A stretch of 64,000 bases of DNA. Origin: Cytophagales bacterium (GTDB lineage Bacteria > Bacteroidota > Bacteroidia > Cytophagales > Spirosomataceae). The stretch lies in NCBI GenBank assembly GCA_004292855.1, contig RDXN01000029.1, forward strand, positions 62,001 through 126,000, in the 5' to 3' direction. The first letter of the stretch is position 1. Every line of letters starts with the position of its first letter. The notes under the pieces are model-generated. The model was not told the DNA's origin, did no database searches, and saw nothing but the letters and a program-made list of their open reading frames with translations. Shown one piece after another: positions 16,772 through 24,630 of this stretch. Made by a program: the position numbers and the translations under genes.

Positions 16772-19489
16772 TTATTGACCGACCCGCAGCCAACTGCCGC
16801 TATCGAAGATGATCTTGCCGCCCGAATCGTAGGCGAGTTGAAAAACGCTGGTCTTAAAACTGACAGGCATCGTAATGGCGTGGCGAAGGGTCACGCGCTC
16901 GCCCGGTTCGGGCAGGCGGGCCACGTTCCAGACGGTGGCATCGTTCCAGTTGCCCGCTTTCACCGACACCACCGGGCATCCACCCGGAGCCGCCGAGCTG
17001 ACCACGACGTTGAGAGCGTTGGAGGCTATTGTCTCGCAAGCCCCCGACACCACGACCCGATAAGCCCCAGCCTGCGCCGTCGTGACGTTCGGGACGGTGA
17101 GTGTGGCGGAGGTTTGCCCGCACACGGCCACCCCATTCAGCAACCATTGGTAGGTAGTGGCCCCTGCCGCGCTCAGGCTGGTGGTTAGGGTGCTGCCAGG
17201 ACAGAGAGTAGTATTTTCGGGCGGCTGATTCATGACAATGGCCGAGCCGCCAATGCCCTGAAACTCAAACGCCCCCATGTCGAGCAGGCTATCGAACAAG
17301 CGTGGGTTGCCTGCGTGGTCGGTGGTGAGGCTGGGCGGCACTCCGCCGTTGGCGGTGGCGTAGGCTGCGCTGTTGGCCGCGTTGATGGCCGCCGAGCAGC
17401 CGCTCAGTTGGAGGGTACTGGTGCCTGCAAAAGGTGAGGTAATCGTAGTCAAGTTACCGGGGGTGCTGATAAACGAGGGCAGGTCGAAGAGCGAGAACGT
17501 GATCGAAAGCGTACCGATGTTATTGAACGCGCTGTTTAAGGAACCACTATTACCACCATTGTTCCAAAACACGCAGTTGGTGGCGTTGAGGGTGCTATTC
17601 ACATCAACACCGATGGCACCACCCCCACTGCTCGCCTGATTGTCGGCAAAGGTGCAGTTCGTCAGGGTGGGGTTGCCCGAACCCGCACTCAGAATACCTG
17701 CCCCCTGCGTTGCCGAATTGCTCTGGAAAACGCAGTTTGTCAGAATAGGGTTATTCCCATTTCTTGTGTTGTAGAAACCCCCTCCACTGACTGCCTTGTT
17801 CTGCCGGAAACTACAACTCTGAAACACCGTCCGTGCGGCCTCGTTATAAACCGCGCCCCCAGCCCGGCTCGACTCGTTGTTTTGAAAACTACCCGCCGTT
17901 ATAGTCAGGTTCGATACCTGATTGGCTATCGCTCCACCCGACACGGCCCCGTTGTTACGGAAAATAGTATTGGTAAAGCGAACGATGGCTCCCACATTGA
18001 GAACCGCCCCCCCAAACCCCGAATTAAACACCGTTGAAAGACCAACGGCCCGATTATTTTCGAACAGGCAGTTGGTGAATGATTGGTTGGTCTCGTTGTT
18101 ATAAAGTGCCCCTGCGTTAATGCCCTCATTGTTCAGAAACAGGCAGTTAATCACCGTTGGTCGGCTTTGAATGTTAATCATACCTCCTCCTCTGTCGTCG
18201 GGAAAGGCTCCGTTTGCGTTTCCATCGGCAACCACAAAGCCGTCCAGCAGAGCGTTTTCAAGTACGGTCAGTTGGGTGCTAAATATATTGTTGTAAATGA
18301 CGTGGAAGCTGTTGTCGGCGGTAGTGCCGAGGTCGCCAATTTCTCCGCTCAGGGTGGTGTTGGAGGGCGTTGAGGCCGTGGGGTTGACGGGAGGGCGTTG
18401 ACTTAGGGCGGTTTCTGTCCCCACAAAACCGCCATACATCCTCACATTGGGGAGCATTCTGAAACCCACGGTGCGGTCGTTGTTTCCGGTGGGTTTGTAA
18501 ACGCCCCGCGCCACCCAGATTTCGGTCAGGTTGCCCCGGCAGGGGTAAGTTAATGCCTGTTGCAGGTCGCGGAAGGCGGTTTGCCAGCTTAGGCCATCGC
18601 CCACCACGGCAGTCTGACTCGCATTGACAAACAACCGGGCCGGAGCCTGGGTGAGCAATATGTTCCCCTGCGCCGTAGCGGCAACCGGGCAGGTGGGTGT
18701 GATGCAGGTGGCCGTGTACACCCCGGCTACGCTCGTCGAGAACACGGTTCCGGTCACGCCACCGGGCCAATGCACAGTCCCGCCCGTGCAGCCGATGGCC
18801 GTCAGACTGGCCGAGCTGCCCACGCATACCTGCTCCCCCGCGTTGATAGTGAGCGACGGAGGGTCCGTAACGCTCAAACTAAACGCGCTGCTGGTGAGGA
18901 TGTTACACGTCCCGAATAGTACCGCCACATAGCTCCCCGATTGCGCCGGGGTCACGTTGGTGAGTGTGAGCGTGTTTGCCGTTGGCCCCCCAATGGCCGC
19001 TAGAGTACCATTAGCCGCTTTCTTGAACCATTGAACAGTATTGATCCCCCCGCTCGCACTCATCACCACCGTAACCGTGCCCCCCACACAAACAACAGAA
19101 TTACCCGTAGGTTGAGTGGTGATGCCAACAGGTGGGTTGACCCGAACGGTTGACGTGGTGGTGAGGCTCCTAATGGCCCCCGTAGCCGTGAAGCCGCTCA
19201 CCGAAGTGATTATCGTAAACGTTGTCGGAACAGAGACCGCCGGAGCCTGAAACGTGGTGGATACCCCGGTCGTATTGCTCAAAGGAGTCTGCGGACTGAC
19301 GCGCCATTGAATCGATGGTGCCAGGATAAACCCCGTTGTGGTCGCCGACAAACTCATCGCCCGACCCATACAGATCGTGGTCGAAGCGGGATTGACGGTA
19401 ACGGTCTGCGCCTGAGCAGTCAGGCCCCAAAGCAGCAGGATGCCACCAAAAAGAAACGGGATAATTCGGTTGTAAGAAAGAGGAAACAT
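16772..19489 (-). CDS. Large secreted protein with Ig-like domains and right-handed beta-helix (choice-of-anchor Q type)
   Basis: A surface or extracellular protein of about 905 residues from ATG 19489; GTG 19519 would lengthen it by ten residues. The chosen start gives a signal peptide MFPLSYNRIIPFLFGGILLL then WGLTAQAQ. Two or three Ig-like/PKD-like domains follow (TVTVNPASTTICMG, NSVVCVGGTVTVVMSASGG). A polymorphic right-handed beta-helix comes next (AVVGDGLSWQTAFRDLQQAL opening; repeated turns such as PTVINCLFLNNEG, NQSFTNCLFENNRA, PTLTNCTFADNQAS), then another Ig-like domain. The C-terminal unit of about 60 residues (SVKAGNWNDATVWNVARLPE to WLRVGQ) may serve as a cell-surface or secretion module. 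No classical type IX sorting signal was recognised. Likely an adhesin or matrix protein; ligand unknown. Confidence 0.8.
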   Translation of the reverse strand: MFPLSYNRIIPFLFGGILLLWGLTAQAQTVTVNPASTTICMGRAMSLSATTTGFILAPSIQWRVSPQTPLSNTTGVSTTFQAPAVSVPTTFTIITSVSGFTATGAIRSLTTTSTVRVNPPVGITTQPTGNSVVCVGGTVTVVMSASGGINTVQWFKKAANGTLAAIGGPTANTLTLTNVTPAQSGSYVAVLFGTCNILTSSAFSLSVTDPPSLTINAGEQVCVGSSASLTAIGCTGGTVHWPGGVTGTVFSTSVAGVYTATCITPTCPVAATAQGNILLTQAPARLFVNASQTAVVGDGLSWQTAFRDLQQALTYPCRGNLTEIWVARGVYKPTGNNDRTVGFRMLPNVRMYGGFVGTETALSQRPPVNPTASTPSNTTLSGEIGDLGTTADNSFHVIYNNIFSTQLTVLENALLDGFVVADGNANGAFPDDRGGGMINIQSRPTVINCLFLNNEGINAGALYNNETNQSFTNCLFENNRAVGLSTVFNSGFGGAVLNVGAIVRFTNTIFRNNGAVSGGAIANQVSNLTITAGSFQNNESSRAGGAVYNEAARTVFQSCSFRQNKAVSGGGFYNTRNGNNPILTNCVFQSNSATQGAGILSAGSGNPTLTNCTFADNQASSGGGAIGVDVNSTLNATNCVFWNNGGNSGSLNSAFNNIGTLSITFSLFDLPSFISTPGNLTTITSPFAGTSTLQLSGCSAAINAANSAAYATANGGVPPSLTTDHAGNPRLFDSLLDMGAFEFQGIGGSAIVMNQPPENTTLCPGSTLTTSLSAAGATTYQWLLNGVAVCGQTSATLTVPNVTTAQAGAYRVVVSGACETIASNALNVVVSSAAPGGCPVVSVKAGNWNDATVWNVARLPEPGERVTLRHAITMPVSFKTSVFQLAYDSGGKIIFDSGSWLRVGQ

Positions 19490-19638
19490 GTCGCCTGGAG
19501 CATCCGACGGCATACCCACGCCGAATTTCCAGCCGAAAACTAGCTATACGAGCCACCCCGCGCCGGTGATTGTATCTGAGCGTCGGGTTCTGGCGATTGA
19601 ACGACGGGGTTTGGTAGTTGACCGAGCGAGTGGTTCTA

Positions 19639-20442
19639 CTACCGAAACGTAAAGCGGCTGATAAACTCGTCACGGTAGCTGCGCCCCATCGGGATGGGTT
19701 GCCCCGCCACCGTGACCTCGTGTTCGTTGAATGCTTCCACCCAGCCGAGATTCACGGCGTAGGACCGATGCAACCGGACAAACCTGGGGAAGTTAATCCG
19801 CTCCAGCACCTGCGTCAGGGAGAGCCGAAGCACGTATTTTTTGCCCGTTGTCACGAGCGTAACATAGGCACTGTCGGCCTCCAGATACTGCACGTCGGCC
19901 AGCAACACACGCACAAACTGGTAGTTATTCTTCACGAATAGATAATCGTCAATTTGCAGGAGTGTATCGCGGTTGAGGTCACGGTCGGCCACGCCCAGCG
20001 GGCGCACCGGTACCTCAACGACCTCAGGCGAAGACAATTGCGTTGAGGATTTCGCCTGACTAATAGCGATGTTGCTGATCGCCAGTTCGATGGCTACCCG
20101 CAATTGAGACAGGCTGACGGGTTTCACCAGATAAGAAGCCGGGGTAGTTTGGCGAGCGCGTTCGAGCGTGGCTGCGTCCGAGAAAGCGGTGAGGTAAATC
20201 AGCGGCACGGGGCGTTGGGCCAGCAATTGGCGGGCCGTTTCGATACCGTCGATCTCGCCTTTGATGCTGATGTCGCACAGCACCAGGTCCACGCGGTGTT
20301 CGGCAAAGAGGGCTATGGCACGTTCGCCAGAGGGGGCAATGCCCACCACCCTGTACCCCTCCTGCTGGAGTTGCGCCCGCAGATCGAGGGCCAGAATAGC
20401 CTCATCTTCGACAATCAGAATCTGGAGTTGGTCGGTGGTCAT
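19639..20442 (-). CDS. LytTR-family response regulator
   Basis: A 267-residue two-component regulator. The N-terminal receiver (about 7-125) has the acidic pocket VEDE and the phospho-acceptor Asp in LVLCDISIKGEIDG, the Thr in PLIYLTAFSD and the Lys in SYLVKPVS. The C-terminal LytTR DNA-binding domain (about 165-265: LFVKNNYQFVRVLLADVQYLEADSAY is its typical opening) ends in a run of basic residues. Its ATG overlaps the stop of the kinase gene upstream by four bases (ATGA), so the pair is translated together. Target promoters are not identifiable. Confidence 0.93.
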   Translation of the reverse strand: MTTDQLQILIVEDEAILALDLRAQLQQEGYRVVGIAPSGERAIALFAEHRVDLVLCDISIKGEIDGIETARQLLAQRPVPLIYLTAFSDAATLERARQTTPASYLVKPVSLSQLRVAIELAISNIAISQAKSSTQLSSPEVVEVPVRPLGVADRDLNRDTLLQIDDYLFVKNNYQFVRVLLADVQYLEADSAYVTLVTTGKKYVLRLSLTQVLERINFPRFVRLHRSYAVNLGWVEAFNEHEVTVAGQPIPMGRSYRDEFISRFTFR

Positions 20443-22478
20443 GCCGCTTGTGGGATTATGAGTTGAAAATGCGCTCCGTTGTGATTCCGAACGCGAAGTT
20501 GGCCCCCAACCTGCTCCATCAGCGACCAGATTAACTGCCGCCCAAACGAGTCCGTATCGAGGTCGGGCGTTTGCCAGTGCGTTAAGTTTACGCCGGGGCC
20601 GTTGTCCTGCACCTCCAGCGTCAGGCCGTCCTGTTGCCGCAAGGCAACGTGCAGGCTGGGCCGGTGCCCGATGGCCGGTCGCGTGTAGGCATACTTGAAC
20701 GCATTGGTCAGCAACTCGTTCAAAATCAGACCTAACGGAATGGCCACGTCCACATCCATATCGTGTTGCTCAACCGTTAGGTGCAAATCAAACGAGTCGG
20801 GGCCGTAGCCATAAGCCCGCATAAGACTTTCGGCCAGATCGGTAATGTAGTCGGCCATGTCGATGCGGGTAACGGTGTCGGTGCGGTAAAGTCGCTGATG
20901 GATCAGAGCCATTGCCTCCACGCGCCGTTGGCCCTCGCGCACGGCCCGGGCGGCCCCGTCGTCGGTTAGCCGGTACGACTGTAACGCGAGCAGGCTCGAT
21001 ACAATGGCCAGGTTATTTTTGACCCGGTGGTGCAACTCGCGCATGAGGGTGCGGAGTTGGCTCGACTGCTCCGTAATCTGTTCGTTCGAGCGGGCAATGA
21101 CTGTATTTTGTGTCGATAACTTCCGGTTGGCCCGCCGAATAAGTCGGTATTGTACGGCCATGATACCCAGTAACAGAAACAGCAGCCCCAAACCAGCCGC
21201 CAGCCCCACCAGTTGCCGTTCCCGGCGGGTGTTTTCCTGATCCAGTTCGGCAATGCGTTGCAGGCGTTTACGCGTTTCATAACGCGTTTGCACCTCGGCC
21301 ACGGCGCGCGTTTTGCTCACCTCAGCCTCCGCCTGAATCTGGGCGATCCAGCGTTTTTTGTCGGCATCAATCTGGGCAATTTCTCGGCTGTTTTTGGCTT
21401 CTATGCCCGCCAGTTGGTTGGCTTTAGTCAGTTCCAGATTTGCCCGGATACTCGCCAATTCGGCGGCTTTTTGCTGCTCATACTGCCCCTGCAAGCGCAC
21501 AATGGTCTTGGTTTTATCAAGACTCAGGAGGGAGTCTTCAATAGTTTTTTCGCGCAATAAAAATTCGTAGGCTTGCTGCGACCGACCGGCTTTGGCGTAG
21601 ATTTCCCGCAACACTTTAAAAACCGACTGCCGGAGTGGAACATCGTTGGTTTGAGCCACCAGCGCAGCCGCTTTCTCGGCATAATGGAGAGCTTGTTCCG
21701 GCTGATTCAGACCGTTATAGGCCGTAGCCAGATTTCGACAGTTGTGCGCCTGACTCGACAATCGGCTTCCTTTTACGTTCAGAGCCAAAGCTTTTTCCAA
21801 CTGCGGAATGGCCTGTCGAAACTCGTTGCGTTTCAGATGGTTGTTGCCGAGATTATTGTGTAGAATCCGCAGAAAACCGTCAGGATCGCCCGTTTGTTGG
21901 GCAATTGTCACGCCTTTCTCAAAACAAACGCGGGCTGAGTCGAGCGCGCCCACGTCTTCGTAACAGATGCCAAGGTTGATGTAATTGCCCACCAGCGGAG
22001 CCTGCCGGTTGTTGGCCCGGTTTAACGCAATAGCCCGGTTCAGGTAGCCGATCCCTTGCCGAGTCAGGGTTGTTACCTGCTGACTATCGCCCATCAGTTT
22101 GTACGTATAGCCAATGATACTGAGCAAATTAGCCACCATCCAGGGACGCGTACTTTTTTCATAAGCACCCATAGCGCGTTGGTAGTGCCGAATGGCCAGT
22201 TCATAATTACCCGCAAACCGTTGGAGACTCCCCTCGGTGTTGTAATACATGCCCAGACCCGTCTGGAAGTGTTGCCGCTCGCTCAGGGTCAGCATCGGCT
22301 TCAGAAACAGCCGGGCCGAGTCGGGTTTGTTGCGTTGCAGGTATTCATTGGCAACGGTGTTGAGCCGGATTATCTCGGTCGTGTCGGCAGCATACGCACG
22401 GCCACGCGACGGTTGCGCCATCGCGACGGTTACGTTTAAAATCCAGCAAAAACCCAGAACGAGTACATGTTTTCCCAT
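20439..22478 (-). CDS. TPR-containing sensor histidine kinase (HisKA_2 type)
   Basis: A 679-residue kinase. The signal peptide (MGKHVLVLGFCWILNVTVAM) targets the TPR-rich sensor region (about 25-340) to the periplasm; it has repeats such as YYNTEGSLQRFAGNYELAIRH and YINLGICYEDVGALDSARVC. A helical stretch rich in Ala/Gln/Lys, likely coiled coil, precedes the single transmembrane segment LVGLAAGLGLLFLLLGIMAV. The cytosolic dimerisation helix carries the phospho-His in LMRELHHRVKNNLAIVSSLL (HisKA_2), followed by the HATPase lid NGPGVN. It overlaps its LytTR partner by four bases. TPR ligands of such kinases are generally unknown. Confidence 0.93.
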   Translation of the reverse strand: MGKHVLVLGFCWILNVTVAMAQPSRGRAYAADTTEIIRLNTVANEYLQRNKPDSARLFLKPMLTLSERQHFQTGLGMYYNTEGSLQRFAGNYELAIRHYQRAMGAYEKSTRPWMVANLLSIIGYTYKLMGDSQQVTTLTRQGIGYLNRAIALNRANNRQAPLVGNYINLGICYEDVGALDSARVCFEKGVTIAQQTGDPDGFLRILHNNLGNNHLKRNEFRQAIPQLEKALALNVKGSRLSSQAHNCRNLATAYNGLNQPEQALHYAEKAAALVAQTNDVPLRQSVFKVLREIYAKAGRSQQAYEFLLREKTIEDSLLSLDKTKTIVRLQGQYEQQKAAELASIRANLELTKANQLAGIEAKNSREIAQIDADKKRWIAQIQAEAEVSKTRAVAEVQTRYETRKRLQRIAELDQENTRRERQLVGLAAGLGLLFLLLGIMAVQYRLIRRANRKLSTQNTVIARSNEQITEQSSQLRTLMRELHHRVKNNLAIVSSLLALQSYRLTDDGAARAVREGQRRVEAMALIHQRLYRTDTVTRIDMADYITDLAESLMRAYGYGPDSFDLHLTVEQHDMDVDVAIPLGLILNELLTNAFKYAYTRPAIGHRPSLHVALRQQDGLTLEVQDNGPGVNLTHWQTPDLDTDSFGRQLIWSLMEQVGGQLRVRNHNGAHFQLIIPQAA

Positions 22479-22566
22479 ACCTTGTCCCCGGAGTCGTACG
22501 GTTGATACTAACCTCCAAGTTAAAGGTATTTGGCCAGCCCAAATGAGTGTGTTTTGCGAACGGTTG

Positions 22567-23748
22567 CTATTTCTTACTCATAACCGCCATCGAGCACGTG
22601 ACCTTGCTCATATCCCGCGAGATGTTCTTGAAATTATTGCCCGCGTCAATGTTGGCGAACTGAGCGTTTTTGTTGTTCTGCAAACAGATTGGCGAACTTT
22701 TGGTAGCGGCTTTTTCATCCACGATACCGTCCCAGATAATGTCGGGAACCTTCTTACCGAAGCGCAACTTAAACCGAAACATCATGCCCATGCGGCCCTT
22801 GCGTGTAGGGTACGCGTTCGGGCGACTGTACGTGTTGTCATGAATTGAAATCTGGCTCGGATAGGGGTAGTAAAGCGAGTCTTTAATCGGTTCCTCCGTC
22901 ACGAAATAACTGATGACGCCCGTACCGAGCGACTTGTTATTGATGATCTGATTCTTGAAAATTTCCACCTGACTCGTTGCCAGAATCATCACGCCCGTTC
23001 CAGCGGGCACCTTACCCACGATGTTGCCCTTCGGCGCGAAATTCTCGAAGTTGTTGTTCTCGACCAGGTTGTTGAACACCCGCACATTGCCGCCCCGTTT
23101 CTGCACCAAATCGGGCAGATCAAACACCAGAATACCGCCTGTGTTTTCGTAAGCGTGGTTGTCGAACACCTCAGCATCGAGCGAGTTCTCGATTTCGATA
23201 CCGGCCACGTTGTGCCAGGCCACGCAGTTTTTCACCACAATTTGCCGCGACTGCCCCACGTATATGCCCGCATCCGACGCGCCCACCGCCGTGCAACTTT
23301 CGATGTTTACGTTCTGACACCGAACCGGGTAGAGGCCATACGAACCGTTGGTTTCTTTAGGATCGCCGGTCCATTCTACGCGCACGTTGCGGAATGTGAT
23401 CCCGTCCACGTTCATGGTTTTGATGCAGTCGCCTTTCGAATCCTGAATGGTCAGGTTTTCAATCACGATGTTTTTGCCATTGGTCACCCGTAACCCCTCG
23501 GCTCCTTCGGTCTGGTTTTTGAAGGAAAGGATTGTCTTGTCAGGACCGGCCCCACGAATGGTGATCTTATTTTTATCCTGCAACGACAGACTACTCACCA
23601 GTTGGAAGTTTCCGGCAGGTAAACTAATGGTTGCCCCATCGTCGGCGAGGATCAATTCGGTTTGGATTTTCTTCTGAAAATCGGGTTGAGCGTGGGCCAG
23701 TGTGGCAAACAAGCACAAACAGGCAAGACTGAGCAGACGGATATTCAT
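22567..23748 (-). CDS. Secreted parallel beta-helix repeat protein (TIGR03805-like)
   Basis: A 393-residue exported protein from ATG 23748, which gives a clear signal peptide (MNIRLLSLACLCLFATLAHA then Q). ATG 23772 is an alternative, and still longer starts are unlikely. The mature part opens DDGATISLPAGNFQLVSSLS and GAGPDKTILSFKNQ, then stacks beta-helix turns (NIVIENLTIQDSKGDCIKT, NVNIESCTAVGASDAGIYVG, QIVVKNCVAWHNVAGIEIEN, GGILVFDLPDL). This is the family known to be paired with SO2930-type diheme cytochromes; a candidate partner lies at 13831-14868. Carbohydrate binding or cleavage is possible, but no catalytic residues can be assigned with confidence. Confidence 0.85.
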   Translation of the reverse strand: MNIRLLSLACLCLFATLAHAQPDFQKKIQTELILADDGATISLPAGNFQLVSSLSLQDKNKITIRGAGPDKTILSFKNQTEGAEGLRVTNGKNIVIENLTIQDSKGDCIKTMNVDGITFRNVRVEWTGDPKETNGSYGLYPVRCQNVNIESCTAVGASDAGIYVGQSRQIVVKNCVAWHNVAGIEIENSLDAEVFDNHAYENTGGILVFDLPDLVQKRGGNVRVFNNLVENNNFENFAPKGNIVGKVPAGTGVMILATSQVEIFKNQIINNKSLGTGVISYFVTEEPIKDSLYYPYPSQISIHDNTYSRPNAYPTRKGRMGMMFRFKLRFGKKVPDIIWDGIVDEKAATKSSPICLQNNKNAQFANIDAGNNFKNISRDMSKVTCSMAVMSKK

Positions 23749-23894
23749 GACCAAAAGGGTTTTTCTAAACATACGGAATATAGGCAAAATTAGTGATTTT
23801 CTGCAAGGCCTAGATGACCGATTGGAAAGTGGAATGATTTTAGCTGTATTCATACGTCTAGTACAAGCACGCTCACCAAACCTTTTGAGATTGA

Positions 23895-24551
23895 ATGGCC
23901 TACCGTGATTTTACATTAGACAGGCTGTCGAGGGACTTCGGCGTGACCGACGAAATTACCCCTCTTTTTGATGGTTTACCCCTGATCGAACCAAGCCATT
24001 ATTTGCTTCATACGCTGGCAACAGCAACCGGGTTACCCCTGCGTAGCGAGAAAGCCCGCTCGGAGTATATCGTCACGCCGATTTTGTTTGAACTGCTCGA
24101 ACAAAGTCGCCAGTTTTTTATGCTCTATTCGGGCGAGGTACTCAACATCGACCGGGAGAGAGGCTTAACGGGAGAGACCGATTTTTATATTGCCAAACGC
24201 ACGAATACCTACAGCATCAGTATGCCCCTGATGGCCGTTGTCGAAGCCCCTCGGCGCGATTTCGACCGGGGTATTCCACAGTGTGCGGCCCAGATGCTCG
24301 CAGCCCGGCAACTCAATATGGAAACTGGCCTCGAAGTGCCTATCTACGGTTGTGTTACGACGGGTACGGGCTGGCAGTTTCTGCACTATAACAACCACCA
24401 CCTGATTGTCGACCCCACGATTTATCAACTCGACAACCTACCCCAACTGCTGGGTGTGTTCAGTCATATCCTGAGCTATTACCGCTACATGCTCAACAGC
24501 CAGAACAACGCCCAGGAAGCCGAGATCTTCTATCGGGCCTTTTGGGGGTAG
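23895..24551 (+). CDS. PD-(D/E)XK-like hypothetical protein with altered catalytic lysine
   Basis: A 218-residue soluble protein. It resembles hypothetical proteins of cyanobacteria and Bacteroidota that carry a restriction-endonuclease-like pattern: an early Glu (E57 in ARSEYIVTPIL), an Asp in GETDFYIAKRT (D96), the strand AVVEAPRRD with E117, and QCAAQMLAARQLN after it. In related proteins I recall, the last motif is VEAK; here Pro119-Arg120 replaces the Lys. This may mean an inactive nuclease or use of a neighbouring basic residue. The gene stands alone in the gap between the beta-helix gene and the dehydrogenase. The family resemblance rests on memory of motif order, not a search. Confidence 0.6.
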   Translation: MAYRDFTLDRLSRDFGVTDEITPLFDGLPLIEPSHYLLHTLATATGLPLRSEKARSEYIVTPILFELLEQSRQFFMLYSGEVLNIDRERGLTGETDFYIAKRTNTYSISMPLMAVVEAPRRDFDRGIPQCAAQMLAARQLNMETGLEVPIYGCVTTGTGWQFLHYNNHHLIVDPTIYQLDNLPQLLGVFSHILSYYRYMLNSQNNAQEAEIFYRAFWG

Positions 24552-24630
24552 TGCAAACCGTCCGGCACTACAATAAGTAAGCAGACCTCCCTTCCCGATT
24601 TTAAGCATAGTTCTGCTCATCAAGCCCTCT

